Shown: positions 1 to 7,892 of the stretch, one piece after another
Layout of the letters: every line of letters begins with the position of its first letter
Position numbering within the stretch: the first letter of the stretch is position 1
From: Marinoscillum sp965229915
GTDB lineage: Bacteria; Bacteroidota; Bacteroidia; Cytophagales; Cyclobacteriaceae
Reading direction: 5' to 3'
Assembly (NCBI RefSeq): GCF_965229915.1
Contig: NZ_CBDDJZ010000001.1
Location: forward strand, 1,922,001-1,986,000
DNA length: 64,000 bases
The notes under the pieces: generated by a model
Database searches by the model: none
Told to the model about the DNA's origin: nothing
Seen by the model: the letters and a program-made list of their open reading frames with translations, nothing else
Position numbers and translations under genes: made by a program

Positions 1-1
1 T

Positions 2-826
2 AGTTTATTAGCCAAACTGAAGCGCTACGATGAAAACGTAAAACCTGGCTTATACGAGCTCAAATCCAACATGAGCAACACTGAAGCCATCAATATGCTT
101 CGTGCCGGCCTTCAAACTCCCGTAAAACTGACATTCAGCACTGCTCGGAAAATAGAAGAACTGGCTGGCAAAATGACCACCACGATTCAGATGGATTCCA
201 CAGATCTCGCTCCTTTGCTCTCTTCCGATAGTGTGGCAAGTGCTTATGGCTTCAACCAGGAAACATTTATCAGCATGTTTCTTCCTAATACTTATGAGGT
301 ATACTGGACCATTTCTGAAAAAGAGCTTTTGGACCGAATGAAAAAAGAGTATGACAAGTACTGGACAGTCGAACGTAAAGCAAAAGCCGAAGAGATTGGG
401 TTAACACCTGAAGAAATTACTACAGTGGCGTCTATTGTGAATGCCGAAACCAACTTTGCTGACGAAGCGCCGACCATTGCGGGTGTCTACCTCAACCGAC
501 TCGACCGTGGGTACAAACTGCAAGCGGATCCTACGTTGAAATTCGCCATGAATAATTTCGAAATCAGACGCATTCTAAATAAGGACAAAGAGTTCGATTC
601 ACCTTACAACACCTACAAATATGCCGGCTTGCCGCCCGGGCCTATTAATATGCCTTCTATCTCAATGATCGAGGCAGTTTTGAATTACGAAGATCATAAC
701 TACCTTTATTTCTGTGCGAAGGATGATTTTTCGGGCTACCACGTATTTGCCAAAACACTGGTAGAGCACAATATCAACGCTCGAAAATTCCAAAACGCAC
801 TGGATTTACAGCGGATTTACAGATAA
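2..826 (+). CDS. mltG: Endolytic murein transglycosylase MltG (5' truncated by window edge)
   Basis: YceG/MltG cuts nascent glycan strands of peptidoglycan at the inner membrane and so ends their synthesis. The reading frame is open to the left edge: codons before the first in-window Met (71) read YDENVKPGLYELK, a typical MltG stretch, so the N-terminal membrane anchor and LysM-like part lie outside. The catalytic region shows SIVNAETNFADEAPTIAG, matching the family's SI(V/I)-x-x-ET signature with its catalytic Glu, followed by VYLNRL and a DSPYNTY-x-x-x-GLPPGPI block, the most conserved tail of the family. The thioesterase gene follows after 5 bases, suggesting co-transcription. Confidence 0.93.
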   Translation, partial: SLLAKLKRYDENVKPGLYELKSNMSNTEAINMLRAGLQTPVKLTFSTARKIEELAGKMTTTIQMDSTDLAPLLSSDSVASAYGFNQETFISMFLPNTYEVYWTISEKELLDRMKKEYDKYWTVERKAKAEEIGLTPEEITTVASIVNAETNFADEAPTIAGVYLNRLDRGYKLQADPTLKFAMNNFEIRRILNKDKEFDSPYNTYKYAGLPPGPINMPSISMIEAVLNYEDHNYLYFCAKDDFSGYHVFAKTLVEHNINARKFQNALDLQRIYR

Positions 827-831
827 AACGC

Positions 832-1239
832 ATGTATCAAAAAGAAGTACAAATCAGAGTCAGATATGCCGAAACTGACCAGATGGGCTATGTCTATTAT
901 GGCAATTATGCCATGTACTACGAAGTAGCTCGTGTGGAAGCATTCCGATCGCTCGGATTTCCCTATAAGAGTTTGGAAGATATGGGCATTGGTATGCCGG
1001 TGTTATCAATGAACATTAGGTACCATCAACCTGCCAAATATGACGATCATTTGACGGTGAAAGTAACGATTCCTGACAAGCCCAGGGCTCGAATAAAATT
1101 CATCTATGAGGTTACCAATGAAGGTGGTCGGCTGATTAATACTGGAGAGACCGAACTGGTCTTTATAAACATGGATACTGGTCGCCTCACCAGAATGCCA
1201 GAGGTGATGGAGAAGCTCCTCGAACCACATTTTGCGTGA
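832..1239 (+). CDS. YbgC/FadM-type acyl-CoA thioesterase
   Basis: This 135-aa single hot-dog-fold enzyme probably hydrolyses acyl-CoA thioesters in the cytoplasm. The 4-hydroxybenzoyl-CoA thioesterase signature is clear near the N-terminus: RYAETDQMGYVYYGNY, with Asp16 as the catalytic residue, then YYEVARVEAFRSLG. Length is normal for the family. It lies 5 bases after mltG, and its TGA stop overlaps the GTG start of the next gene, so the three genes look like one operon. The substrate cannot be told from sequence. Confidence 0.92.
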   Translation: MYQKEVQIRVRYAETDQMGYVYYGNYAMYYEVARVEAFRSLGFPYKSLEDMGIGMPVLSMNIRYHQPAKYDDHLTVKVTIPDKPRARIKFIYEVTNEGGRLINTGETELVFINMDTGRLTRMPEVMEKLLEPHFA

Positions 1240-2192
1240 GAACAAGAGAAAGACTACATAGACACTTACTGTACACATCCTGGTACCTGAGGCTCGTCAA
1301 GATTCTTAAAGCCATCAAGATCAGACATGGTAAGGCTTCTCTCTACCGCATCCTGATCATCTTTATTGACAAAGTTGGTGACAACCAGTTGTTCGACAGG
1401 GCGTATGGTGTAGCTTTTAATTTTACTTTGTCCATCTTTCCATCAATCATCTTTTTGTTCACGCTGATCCCATTTCTGCACGAATTCATTCCATCCGTCA
1501 GTCAGGGTGAAATCCTACATTTTCTGGAAGATGTCATGCCCCGAACAGTATTTGAAGTAATGGCAGAAACGCTATACGATACCGTACAGATCAGACGTGA
1601 AGGACTCATGTCTTTTGGGGTACTCTTCGCACTCTTTCTGGCCACCAATGGAGTGAACTCGCTCATGCAGACATTCAACATGAGCTATAAGACAGTCGAA
1701 AATCGGTCGTTTATTAAGACGCGGTTGATCGCATTGTTTCTGACGATCCTCCTGGCATTTGCACTGATCGTCGGTGTGGTTTTTCTGATTGTCGGTCAGA
1801 TCCTCCTCAACTGGGTGGTCGATATTGGGGTGGTTACTGAAGACCTCTTGGTGTGGATCATTGTGTTGCTCCGGTTTCTGGTGGTCTTCATTATTTTCTA
1901 CAGTGCCATCGCTTCCATTTATTATTGGGGGCCAGCCATCCATGACAAGTGGCGCTTTTTCTCTATGGGATCTATCCTGGCGACAGGTCTTTGTCTGCTG
2001 GTATCGTTTGGGTTCTCCTTTTATGTAGCCAACTTCGGCACGTACAATAAGGTGTATGGCTCCATCGGGGCCTTGATCGCCCTGATGATCTGGCAGTGGC
2101 TGATGTCCTTCATCCTATTGCTTGGTTTCGAATTTAATGCAAGCATCGACAGGGCAGCAAGTGGAACGGTTTATGATCTGGAGAAGGATTGA
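1236..2192 (+). CDS. YihY/BrkB family inner-membrane protein
   Basis: This 318-aa polytopic membrane protein belongs to the YihY/BrkB (formerly RNase BN) family, whose function is unsettled. Typical features are FDRAYGVAFNFTLSIFPSI in the first membrane segment, about six hydrophobic segments in all, and the late block NFGTYNKVYGSIGALIALM with the family's YGSIGA motif. The start is GTG overlapping the stop of the upstream thioesterase (GTGA). A cytosolic tail of basic residues precedes the first membrane helix. A second family member lies at 4294-5202. Confidence 0.9.
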   Translation: MRTRERLHRHLLYTSWYLRLVKILKAIKIRHGKASLYRILIIFIDKVGDNQLFDRAYGVAFNFTLSIFPSIIFLFTLIPFLHEFIPSVSQGEILHFLEDVMPRTVFEVMAETLYDTVQIRREGLMSFGVLFALFLATNGVNSLMQTFNMSYKTVENRSFIKTRLIALFLTILLAFALIVGVVFLIVGQILLNWVVDIGVVTEDLLVWIIVLLRFLVVFIIFYSAIASIYYWGPAIHDKWRFFSMGSILATGLCLLVSFGFSFYVANFGTYNKVYGSIGALIALMIWQWLMSFILLLGFEFNASIDRAASGTVYDLEKD

Positions 2193-2337
2193 AGATCATA
2201 ACTATTAGAGTCAAATCCTGATGGTATAATATGATGACATTAGGTCAATACTATGATTGTCGTCAGAATGTCGGGGTAAAGTCCCATACATTTTTTGAAA
2301 GTAAAATGAATTGATTGTTCTATTGCATCGATTTCAA

Positions 2338-3072
2338 ATGATGGAAAACAAAAGCATAGGAGAGAGAATCACGCAACTCAGACAACAAGCTGGACTCACT
2401 CAGGAAGAACTTGCAATTAAATGCAATGTGGCTACCAGAACGATCCAGAGAATAGAAGCCAATCAGGTTTCTCCACGAGTTTACACCCTGAGAATCTTAT
2501 CCGAAGCTTTGGGAGCAGATCTAATATCTACGGATCAATCCGCTACTAGAAATCATTCGAAAGGGTATGTACTCCTTTGGTACATGCGTGATTTGTTCAA
2601 CTTTAAAACCAATAGAATGAAAAAGATATCAATCCTTAGCACGACAGCATTATCATTATTTCTGGCCATATTTTTAATATCGGGAACCAGCCCTGAAAAA
2701 GAAAAATCAATTCGCATTGAAAAGCCACAAAGCGGCATCAAAGTCATTTATGATGAAAACAACAAGCTTGAACTGATAGAAGTAGTATTCAGTCAATTAC
2801 ATAGCTTGGACACCCTGGTACAAATGCAGGCAGATCTCCGAAAATACGATATAGAACTCAACTACCGGATGCTCAACTTTACAGACGAAGGACTACTGAA
2901 AGGTATAGAGTACTATGCCAGTGATGGTCATTCGAGTGGAAGTGCTGGTATTCCAAAGATGAAAGAACAGACCTTTGGATTCTATTTCAATTATTCAGGA
3001 AAGAAATTCAATGACAATTCCTTCTGTATTGGAAATTGCTGGGAAACAAATCCGAAGAATTCATCCAATTAA
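2338..3072 (+). CDS. XRE-family regulator with a membrane segment and extracytoplasmic domain
   Basis: Residues about 5-60 form a Cro/C1-type helix-turn-helix (IGERITQLRQQAGLTQEELA, then TRTIQRIEA), a DNA-binding domain. A single hydrophobic segment follows near residues 95-115 (ISILSTTALSLFLAIFLISG), and the remaining ~130 residues have no family I recognise. The arrangement suggests a membrane-tethered one-component regulator, which is inference. An upstream TTG at 2311 is in frame, but ATG at 2338 or 2341 gives a normal XRE N-terminus. It stands alone after a 145-base gap and converges with the globin gene. Confidence 0.78.
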   Translation: MMENKSIGERITQLRQQAGLTQEELAIKCNVATRTIQRIEANQVSPRVYTLRILSEALGADLISTDQSATRNHSKGYVLLWYMRDLFNFKTNRMKKISILSTTALSLFLAIFLISGTSPEKEKSIRIEKPQSGIKVIYDENNKLELIEVVFSQLHSLDTLVQMQADLRKYDIELNYRMLNFTDEGLLKGIEYYASDGHSSGSAGIPKMKEQTFGFYFNYSGKKFNDNSFCIGNCWETNPKNSSN

Positions 3073-3077
3073 TTGAA

Positions 3078-3449
3078 TCAGTAGGATGACCTTATCGAGT
3101 CCAATTTAGCCATAAACACTTGTGCGATTTTCACTGATCGATCCCTGGCTTCATCTGCCACTGGTCCTTCAAAGTGTTCATCGAGCGTTGCATGAAAGAG
3201 TTGGATCCACCGATTGAAATGGGCCATTCCGATTGGCAATACCACGTGTGGAGGAAATGGACGCCCATTGTAAGTAGGCTCACCCAACAGGATTGACTGC
3301 CAAAACCGGTACATTTTCTCCAAATGTGCCGGCCACTGATCTTTGATCACCTGAATAAAGATCGGTCCAAGCTTATCATCCACTCTTACTTTAGCGTAAA
3401 ACGTATCGACCAGTAGTTTGATGTCATCGAGTGATTGGATGTCTTTCAT
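3078..3449 (-). CDS. Group III truncated haemoglobin
   Basis: This 123-aa protein is the right size for a 2-on-2 globin of group III. Such proteins bind haem and react with oxygen, nitric oxide or peroxides in the cytoplasm. Visible marks are VDTFYAKVRVDDKLGPIF at the start, the block KMYRFWQSILLG typical of group III, and MAHFNRWIQLF, in which His77 is the expected proximal haem ligand. It is transcribed alone on the minus strand and ends 5 bases from the convergent XRE gene. Confidence 0.9.
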   Translation of the reverse strand: MKDIQSLDDIKLLVDTFYAKVRVDDKLGPIFIQVIKDQWPAHLEKMYRFWQSILLGEPTYNGRPFPPHVVLPIGMAHFNRWIQLFHATLDEHFEGPVADEARDRSVKIAQVFMAKLDSIRSSY

Positions 3450-3630
3450 GAGTGCAAAACTACCTGCCAGAACACAAATATTGATAACCCTTGATATAAA
3501 TCAGGTTTGACCTAACCTCAGCGTCAGCGCTACGATCGGTAACGACTTTTAACGAGCTCTTTCATGGGGTTTTGCTATCATTTCATAAGGTGAGCCTAAA
3601 GATCGACTGTCTTAGAAGTAAACTTTGACA

Positions 3631-4191
3631 ATGAACTCTTCTTCCACACTTCTGAGCATTTTTATACTCACATCCAGTTGGAGTGTTGCTCAGGACACAG
3701 CAACCGACTCAAGCATATTTGGCAAGCCACACCCAGATGCTCCTAACGAGATTCGTGACTACCAACAACTGATAGGAACCTGCAACTGCCAATCATATAG
3801 CAGAAACCCTGATAAATCCTGGGCAGAACCTGTCGATATGACCTGGACTTTTAAATACATCATGGACGGCATGGCTGTACAAGACGAAACGATCAAAGAA
3901 GATGGCAAACACTCTGGCAGTATCCGTCAATTTCATCCTGACAGTGCCAGGTGGTATGTCCACTACTACTCTTCTGCTGCACCCACAGCATCGCTTGCCA
4001 CCTGGGAGGGTGGTATGGAAAACGATGAAATAATTTTATATAGACCTCAAAAAGCCCCTAATGGCATGGACGGTTTTTACAAGATTCGATTTCATGATAT
4101 CAATGACTCTGGATTCAAATGGGTAGGTGCCTGGGTTTCACCCGATGAGCGCTTTGTCTATGAAACCTGGAAGATCGACTGTAAGCGATGA
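3631..4191 (+). CDS. Small exported protein, DUF1579-like
   Basis: An N-terminal hydrophobic stretch (SSSTLLSIFILTSSWSVAQD) looks like a Sec signal peptide cut after SVA, leaving a ~165-aa periplasmic or secreted domain. The pattern of an N-terminal LIGTCNCQ segment, alternating aromatic strands and a closing FVYETWKIDCKR resembles lipocalin-like DUF1579 proteins, but I am not certain of the family. ATG at 3631 is preferred over an in-frame TTG at 3625. No partner gene is evident. Confidence 0.6.
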   Translation: MNSSSTLLSIFILTSSWSVAQDTATDSSIFGKPHPDAPNEIRDYQQLIGTCNCQSYSRNPDKSWAEPVDMTWTFKYIMDGMAVQDETIKEDGKHSGSIRQFHPDSARWYVHYYSSAAPTASLATWEGGMENDEIILYRPQKAPNGMDGFYKIRFHDINDSGFKWVGAWVSPDERFVYETWKIDCKR

Positions 4192-4293
4192 CCCATCACG
4201 GCCTCAAATCAAGATGGCGCAACGGATTTAGAATTGTGACAAACAAAATCCACGTCCTGGCTTGTTATACTTAACGTGCAATCAATCAGCTAT

Positions 4294-5202
4294 ATGAAAG
4301 AGCGCGTGAGTAGAATTAAAAGTCTGTTTAAGAATTCAGTGGAAATCTTCAAAGAACAAGACCCCATTGCTTATGCAGGAGCAATCGCTTTTTTCACTCT
4401 TTTCTCCTTGCCCTCGGTGCTCATCATCATCGTACAGTCAGCGGGAACAATCCTGAGCGAAGAGCAAATTCAGGACCAGTTGTCCAATCAGGTTTCCCAA
4501 CTAATAGGGGCGGCCAGTGCTAAGGAAATGCTGTCCATCATAGAAAATCGCAGCTGGCAGTCATCCTCATGGATTGGTAATGTGGTGAGTATCGTATTTC
4601 TTTTCATCAGTGCTACGGCCGTATTCAACTTCATTCAGAAAGCACTCAACTCGATATGGAATGTGCAGCCCGTTCCACAGAAAGTAGTCAAGCGATTTTT
4701 CATTGACCGGCTGCTTTCTTTCTCCATTATCATCGTGATTGGCTTTCTTTTGCTGGTCACACTAGTAGTAGATGCAGCACTACGGCTCTTCAAAGATTTT
4801 CTCTACACGGTTTTCACAAAGGATTTTGGAGTCTATATTGTCGAAGGAGCCAATGTGATTGTTTCTTTGGTAATTATCTCCGGCATTTTTGCGCTGGTAT
4901 TTAAGTTTCTCCCGGATGCTAAACTCAAATGGAAGGATGTATCGATTGGCGCCTTGATTACCGGAGTCCTGTTTACCCTGGGAAAATACGGTATAGGATT
5001 CTTACTCTCACAAACTCAGATAACCTCCACCTACGGAGCAGCAGGATCTTTGGCGGGGATACTAGTGTGGGTCTTCTATTCCTCTGTATTGGTACTGATA
5101 GGCGCCATCTTCACGAGAGCATACGCAGAAGAATTTGGCCACAACATTAGGCCACAGAGTCATGCGAAGTTGGTGAAGGAAACGGAGATGGGAAAAGGAT
5201 AA
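4294..5202 (+). CDS. YihY/BrkB family inner-membrane protein (second copy)
   Basis: This second member of the YihY/BrkB family has about 300 aa and six predicted hydrophobic segments. Family features are DPIAYAGAIAFFTLFSLPS in the first membrane region and TSTYGAAGSLAGILVWVFYS in the late region, equivalent to the YGSIGA motif of the copy at 1236-2192. The two are clearly paralogous but diverged. ATG at 4294 is preferred. An in-frame GTG at 4276 would add six residues. It is the last core gene before the island's left boundary. Confidence 0.88.
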   Translation: MKERVSRIKSLFKNSVEIFKEQDPIAYAGAIAFFTLFSLPSVLIIIVQSAGTILSEEQIQDQLSNQVSQLIGAASAKEMLSIIENRSWQSSSWIGNVVSIVFLFISATAVFNFIQKALNSIWNVQPVPQKVVKRFFIDRLLSFSIIIVIGFLLLVTLVVDAALRLFKDFLYTVFTKDFGVYIVEGANVIVSLVIISGIFALVFKFLPDAKLKWKDVSIGALITGVLFTLGKYGIGFLLSQTQITSTYGAAGSLAGILVWVFYSSVLVLIGAIFTRAYAEEFGHNIRPQSHAKLVKETEMGKG

Positions 5203-5216
5203 GACGAGTGAGCCTA

Positions 5217-5262
5217 AAATGAAAAAACCCTGACTTTCAAAAGGCTTTATTGCAGAGGAGTC
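5217..5262. repeat. Degenerate copy of the left attachment region (relic of an earlier event)
   Basis: 5217-5235 repeats 5706-5724 exactly (19 bp, ending AAACCCTGAC), and 5249-5260 repeats 5744-5755 exactly (ATTGCAGAGGAG). Between them the downstream copy has a perfect terminator hairpin, whereas this copy is eroded (only GGCTTT remains of the return arm). After GCAGAGGAG it diverges from the tRNA-Ser 3' end. It therefore looks like a decayed second copy of the terminator plus tRNA 3' end. About 490 bases separate the two. Confidence 0.6.
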
Positions 5263-5705
5263 GGGATTACTCATACGCACAAGCATGCCGCACATCCCCT
5301 CGTGAATTGGGGTGACTTATATATTTATTAGTTAAAACCTGATTGACTTGAGAAACAGGGTTTGAAATTATCTTCTTTTGAATGCACTGAACTTTCTTTG
5401 AGGTTCAAGGGTAGTTCCCCCTACTTTTCCACCGCCTGGAAGGTTGATGAAAAGTACTCGCAACGGCGAACCGGCAAAAATCTAGGCTGCGCGCACCGGG
5501 CTGCGTTCATTTATTAACGCTTTTCCAGACAAAAATTGGCGAATAAAAGAAACTCGCCATTTCGTTTTTACATTATCGATTATGTGGATCCAAGGCTCAT
5601 ACAGTCTTTTATTCGTAATCCAATTTTCGTCTGTAAAACCTAAAATGAACGAATGCCCGTCCTCAAATAAATACAATTACCCCACATGTTTTAGATTGAT
5701 CCCTT
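5263..5705. other. Non-coding stretch between two attachment-like copies
   Basis: No convincing gene is seen. A 64-codon open frame on the minus strand (5482-5676) has no recognisable family or ribosome-binding context and is not called. A short hairpin CCCC-TCGTGAATT-GGGG lies near 5295-5312. The segment is bounded by the two similar copies at 5217-5262 and 5706-5758, so it may be debris of an older insertion at the same tRNA site. Confidence 0.4.
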
Positions 5706-5714
5706 AAAATGAAA

Positions 5715-5740
5715 AAACCCTGACATTTCTGTCAGGGTTT
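5715..5740 (-). terminator. Intrinsic terminator, probable former tRNA-Ser terminator
   Basis: AAACCCTGAC and GTCAGGGTTT form a perfect 10-bp stem with loop ATTTCT. Read on the minus strand it ends in a T run. It sits just to the left of the tRNA 3'-end copy at 5746, which is where the terminator of a minus-strand tRNA-Ser would lie before an insertion. Confidence 0.75.
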
Positions 5741-5745
5741 TGATT

Positions 5746-5758
5746 GCAGAGGAGGAGG
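5746..5758. repeat. Probable attL core: 13-bp copy of the tRNA-Ser 3' end
   Basis: GCAGAGGAGGAGG is identical to 52642-52654, which covers the discriminator base, 3' acceptor strand and first T-arm bases of tRNA-Ser(UGA). Six further bases match a little downstream (GAACCC), while the T-loop bases between differ. Together with the integrase beside the tRNA this marks the left end of the island. Confidence 0.78.
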
Positions 5759-5818
5759 AACTAGAACCCTCAGATTAACCTGCTCTTTATCAGAAGGTTG
5801 CAACAACTTCAATTAACT

Positions 5819-5848
5819 CGTTAACCGATTTGTTAACCGAATTAATTG
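5819..5848. repeat. Tandem GTTAACC repeats inside the left island end
   Basis: GTTAACCGA occurs twice with a 13-base period, about 60 bases inside attL. A matching pair lies at 52521-52544 inside the right end. Paired repeats at both ends of an integrated element are typical of integrase arm-type or excision-factor binding sites. The role is inferred. Confidence 0.5.
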
Positions 5849-5903
5849 ATTGTATTTGACCCCATATGGACTTATCTTTGAAGGCATATCCAACAAGCAC
5901 AAA

Positions 5904-6098
5904 CTAATCGAGGTACTGCTCTACCAAATCAGGGTCAATTCCTGAGTACTCAGAAAACTCATAAATGGTCACCAACTGGTGATCATCTTTTTTTAGATGA
6001 CTTTTGATATCCTGTATCATTTTACGTCCGTAGCGCTCACTTCGGCCCGTAATTCGCTGAATATCCTTGGGATAAATTATGACTCTCTTTAGCTTCAT
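5904..6098 (-). CDS. Small putative DNA-binding protein
   Basis: This 64-aa basic protein is of a type I have seen often in Bacteroidota but cannot name. YPKDIQRITGRSERYGRKM followed by VTIYEFSEYSGI reads like a compact helix-turn-helix: helix, turn at TGRSERYG, then a second helix. It is the first gene inside the left end of the island and is transcribed towards the attachment site, a usual place for a small element regulator. Function is inference only. Confidence 0.55.
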   Translation of the reverse strand: MKLKRVIIYPKDIQRITGRSERYGRKMIQDIKSHLKKDDHQLVTIYEFSEYSGIDPDLVEQYLD

Positions 6099-6244
6099 TT
6101 GGGAGTGTTGATACTCTATCCATACTTAGTCCATACGGCATGTTCGGCAAAAACTACCAGAAGGTATTAAAGCCGGAAGCCGCTAGTTGTCAAGCATCTT
6201 TAAATATGCTCCTTTTAGGCCATAAACCAAACATTTTTAACATT

Positions 6245-7015
6245 ATGGCTCGACAAAAAGGAATCATTAAACTAGAAGGAACCATCGGGGATGTCTCCTT
6301 CTACAAGAGTAAAGACGGCTACTTAGCCAGGGAAAAAGGTGGTGTAGACGCTGACAGAATCAAGAACGATCCAGCCTTCCAAAGGACTCGTGAAAACGGA
6401 TCAGAATTTGGTAGAGCAGGCAAAGCTGGCAAGCTCATCCGCACAGCCTTTCGGCCTCTACTACTCAAAACTTCTGACAGCAAAATTACCTCTCGTTTAA
6501 CTAAGCAACTTATGGCGGTTCTTCAATCAGACCAAACCAATGTCCGTGGAGAGCGGGTGGTATCTGAAGGTAACCTGGAACTCATTCAGGGATTCGATTT
6601 CAATGCTGACGGGAGACTTGAAGCAACCTTATATGCACCATATGAGGTTGCTTTTGATCGTGCAGCAGGTAGCGCTTCGATCAATGTTCCAGAGTTTATT
6701 CCAGCAAACAGCCTAGCCTACCCTCAGGGTGCAACGCACCTCAAGATGGTAGCCGCGGTTTCTGAGGTAAATTTTGGCAGTGATGAATTCACTTACAACA
6801 TGGCAGAGTCTGCTGAGCTTGAAATTTCCAATGCAGCAGCAGGACCAGTTCAACTAGATCTTGCTATCAATGCAAATACACAGGAGCTACTCCTCATAGT
6901 ATTTGGTATTGATTTTTACCAATCCGTGAACGGGCAGATGTACGCCATGAAAAATGGTAGCTACAACTGTCTAGCCTTGGTTGAGGTAGATAAGCCTGCG
7001 GTAGTTGAGAACTGA
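6245..7015 (+). CDS. Conserved Bacteroidota protein of unknown function, cassette gene 1
   Basis: This 256-aa protein starts MARQKGIIKLEGTIGDVSFY, continues KSKDGYLAREKGGVDADRI and FQRTRENGSEFGRAGKAGK, and ends in a beta-rich domain. I recognise this N-terminus from many Bacteroidota proteins of unknown function that are followed by a DUF5675 gene and a small membrane protein, as here. ATG at 6245 is chosen because the family begins at MARQKG. The open frame runs upstream to an ATG at 6140, but the added 35 residues look non-coding. The next gene starts 9 bases downstream. Confidence 0.7.
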   Translation: MARQKGIIKLEGTIGDVSFYKSKDGYLAREKGGVDADRIKNDPAFQRTRENGSEFGRAGKAGKLIRTAFRPLLLKTSDSKITSRLTKQLMAVLQSDQTNVRGERVVSEGNLELIQGFDFNADGRLEATLYAPYEVAFDRAAGSASINVPEFIPANSLAYPQGATHLKMVAAVSEVNFGSDEFTYNMAESAELEISNAAAGPVQLDLAINANTQELLLIVFGIDFYQSVNGQMYAMKNGSYNCLALVEVDKPAVVEN

Positions 7016-7024
7016 TAACCTGTG

Positions 7025-7642
7025 ATGGAATTAACCTTACTCAGGAAGTATCACGAAAATGGAACCAATGGGCAGCTCTACAATGGAGATCAATTGATTT
7101 GCTTCACCATAGAGTTGCCCTGGCTTCAAAACCGGAGAAATGTCTCCTGCATTCCAGAAGGTCGGTATCAGGTTGTCAAGAGAACCACCAAAGAAAGAGG
7201 TGATCACCTTCATGTGGTCGACGTACCAGATAGATCCTGGATTTTGTTCCATGCAGCCAATCATGCGCTAATAGATTTAAAAGGATGCATTGCACCAGTT
7301 AGCAAGCTGGATGGCCCAGGACTTGGATTCGAGTCCAGGGAGGCATTGGGCAAACTGGATAGCCTCCTCTTTAACGTCATGGACCAAAGCGAAGAAGTAT
7401 TTATAACAATTAAAAAAGAAATCAATATGAATATCATTGATAGAGTGAAAGCACCCACTCCTAAGTTTTTCAAGGTGCTGAGAAATGTCGGTTTAGCACT
7501 AGCTGCAGCCGGTGGAGCTATTTTGGCTTCACCCATTGCCTTGCCAGCAGGCATTGTCACTGTTGGTGGATACTTGTTAGCTGGAGGCAGTGTATTATCA
7601 GCTGTGAGCCAGTCGACAGTTGAGGGAAGCGAAACCGATTAG
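7025..7642 (+). CDS. DUF5675 protein fused to a small hydrophobic protein
   Basis: Residues 1-~130 match DUF5675: LLRKYHENGTNGQLY, CIPEGRYQVVKR, then WILFHAAN and DLKGCIAP, with the conserved Cys and His. The family is common in phage-like settings and may act on cell-wall peptides, but its activity is unproven to my knowledge. From the internal Met at base 7427 the protein continues into a separate-looking module, MNIIDRVKAPTPKFFKVLR followed by a long Gly/Ala-rich hydrophobic stretch. The two halves look like neighbouring genes joined by loss of a stop codon. GTG at 7022 is a possible alternative start. Confidence 0.7.
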   Translation: MELTLLRKYHENGTNGQLYNGDQLICFTIELPWLQNRRNVSCIPEGRYQVVKRTTKERGDHLHVVDVPDRSWILFHAANHALIDLKGCIAPVSKLDGPGLGFESREALGKLDSLLFNVMDQSEEVFITIKKEINMNIIDRVKAPTPKFFKVLRNVGLALAAAGGAILASPIALPAGIVTVGGYLLAGGSVLSAVSQSTVEGSETD

Positions 7643-7644
7643 CC

Positions 7645-7854
7645 ATGAGTCAATCAGCTCATATTGGCACCAAAGCCGGAACTATTGGAGGAACATTACT
7701 CAGTATTATTCCTAATCTCACTGGAGCCGATATTGCAAAGACAATTATCCTGGCTGCTATCGGTGCAGTTGTTAGTTTCGGCATATCCATTTTAATGAAG
7801 TGGATTGTCAAGGCCTTTGGAAAACGTCCCACTTCAAACAAATCAAACTCATAA
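7645..7854 (+). CDS. Small membrane protein, holin-like
   Basis: The 69-aa product has two hydrophobic segments (roughly residues 14-28 and 30-52) and a basic C-terminal tail (KAFGKRPTSNKSNS). It starts 2 bases after the DUF5675 gene and is closed by a strong hairpin, so the three genes form one unit. Size, topology and the cell-wall-related neighbour suggest a holin-like protein, which is inference rather than recognised homology. Confidence 0.6.
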   Translation: MSQSAHIGTKAGTIGGTLLSIIPNLTGADIAKTIILAAIGAVVSFGISILMKWIVKAFGKRPTSNKSNS

Positions 7855-7855
7855 A

Positions 7856-7890
7856 ACAGGCTCCTGGAAAATATCCGGGAGCCTGTCTTG
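7856..7890 (+). terminator. Intrinsic terminator after the DUF5675 cassette
   Basis: ACAGGCTCCTGG pairs with TCCGGGAGCCTGT around loop AAAATA, followed by CTTGTTTT. It lies between the plus-strand cassette and the end of the minus-strand DUF6943 pseudogene and may serve both. Confidence 0.8.
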
Positions 7891-7892
7891 TT

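Noticed and set aside
1572..1943. Long open frames opposite yihY, and similarly opposite hsdM, hsdR, SusC, GH5 and SusD
   Set aside because: They are mirror frames of well-supported genes and carry no recognisable domains.
5482..5676. Minus-strand 64-codon open frame between the left attachment copies
   Set aside because: No family, no clear ribosome-binding site and a position in probable integration debris.
6140..6244. Upstream extension of the MARQKG protein
   Set aside because: The added residues are low in similarity to the family, whose members start at MARQKG.
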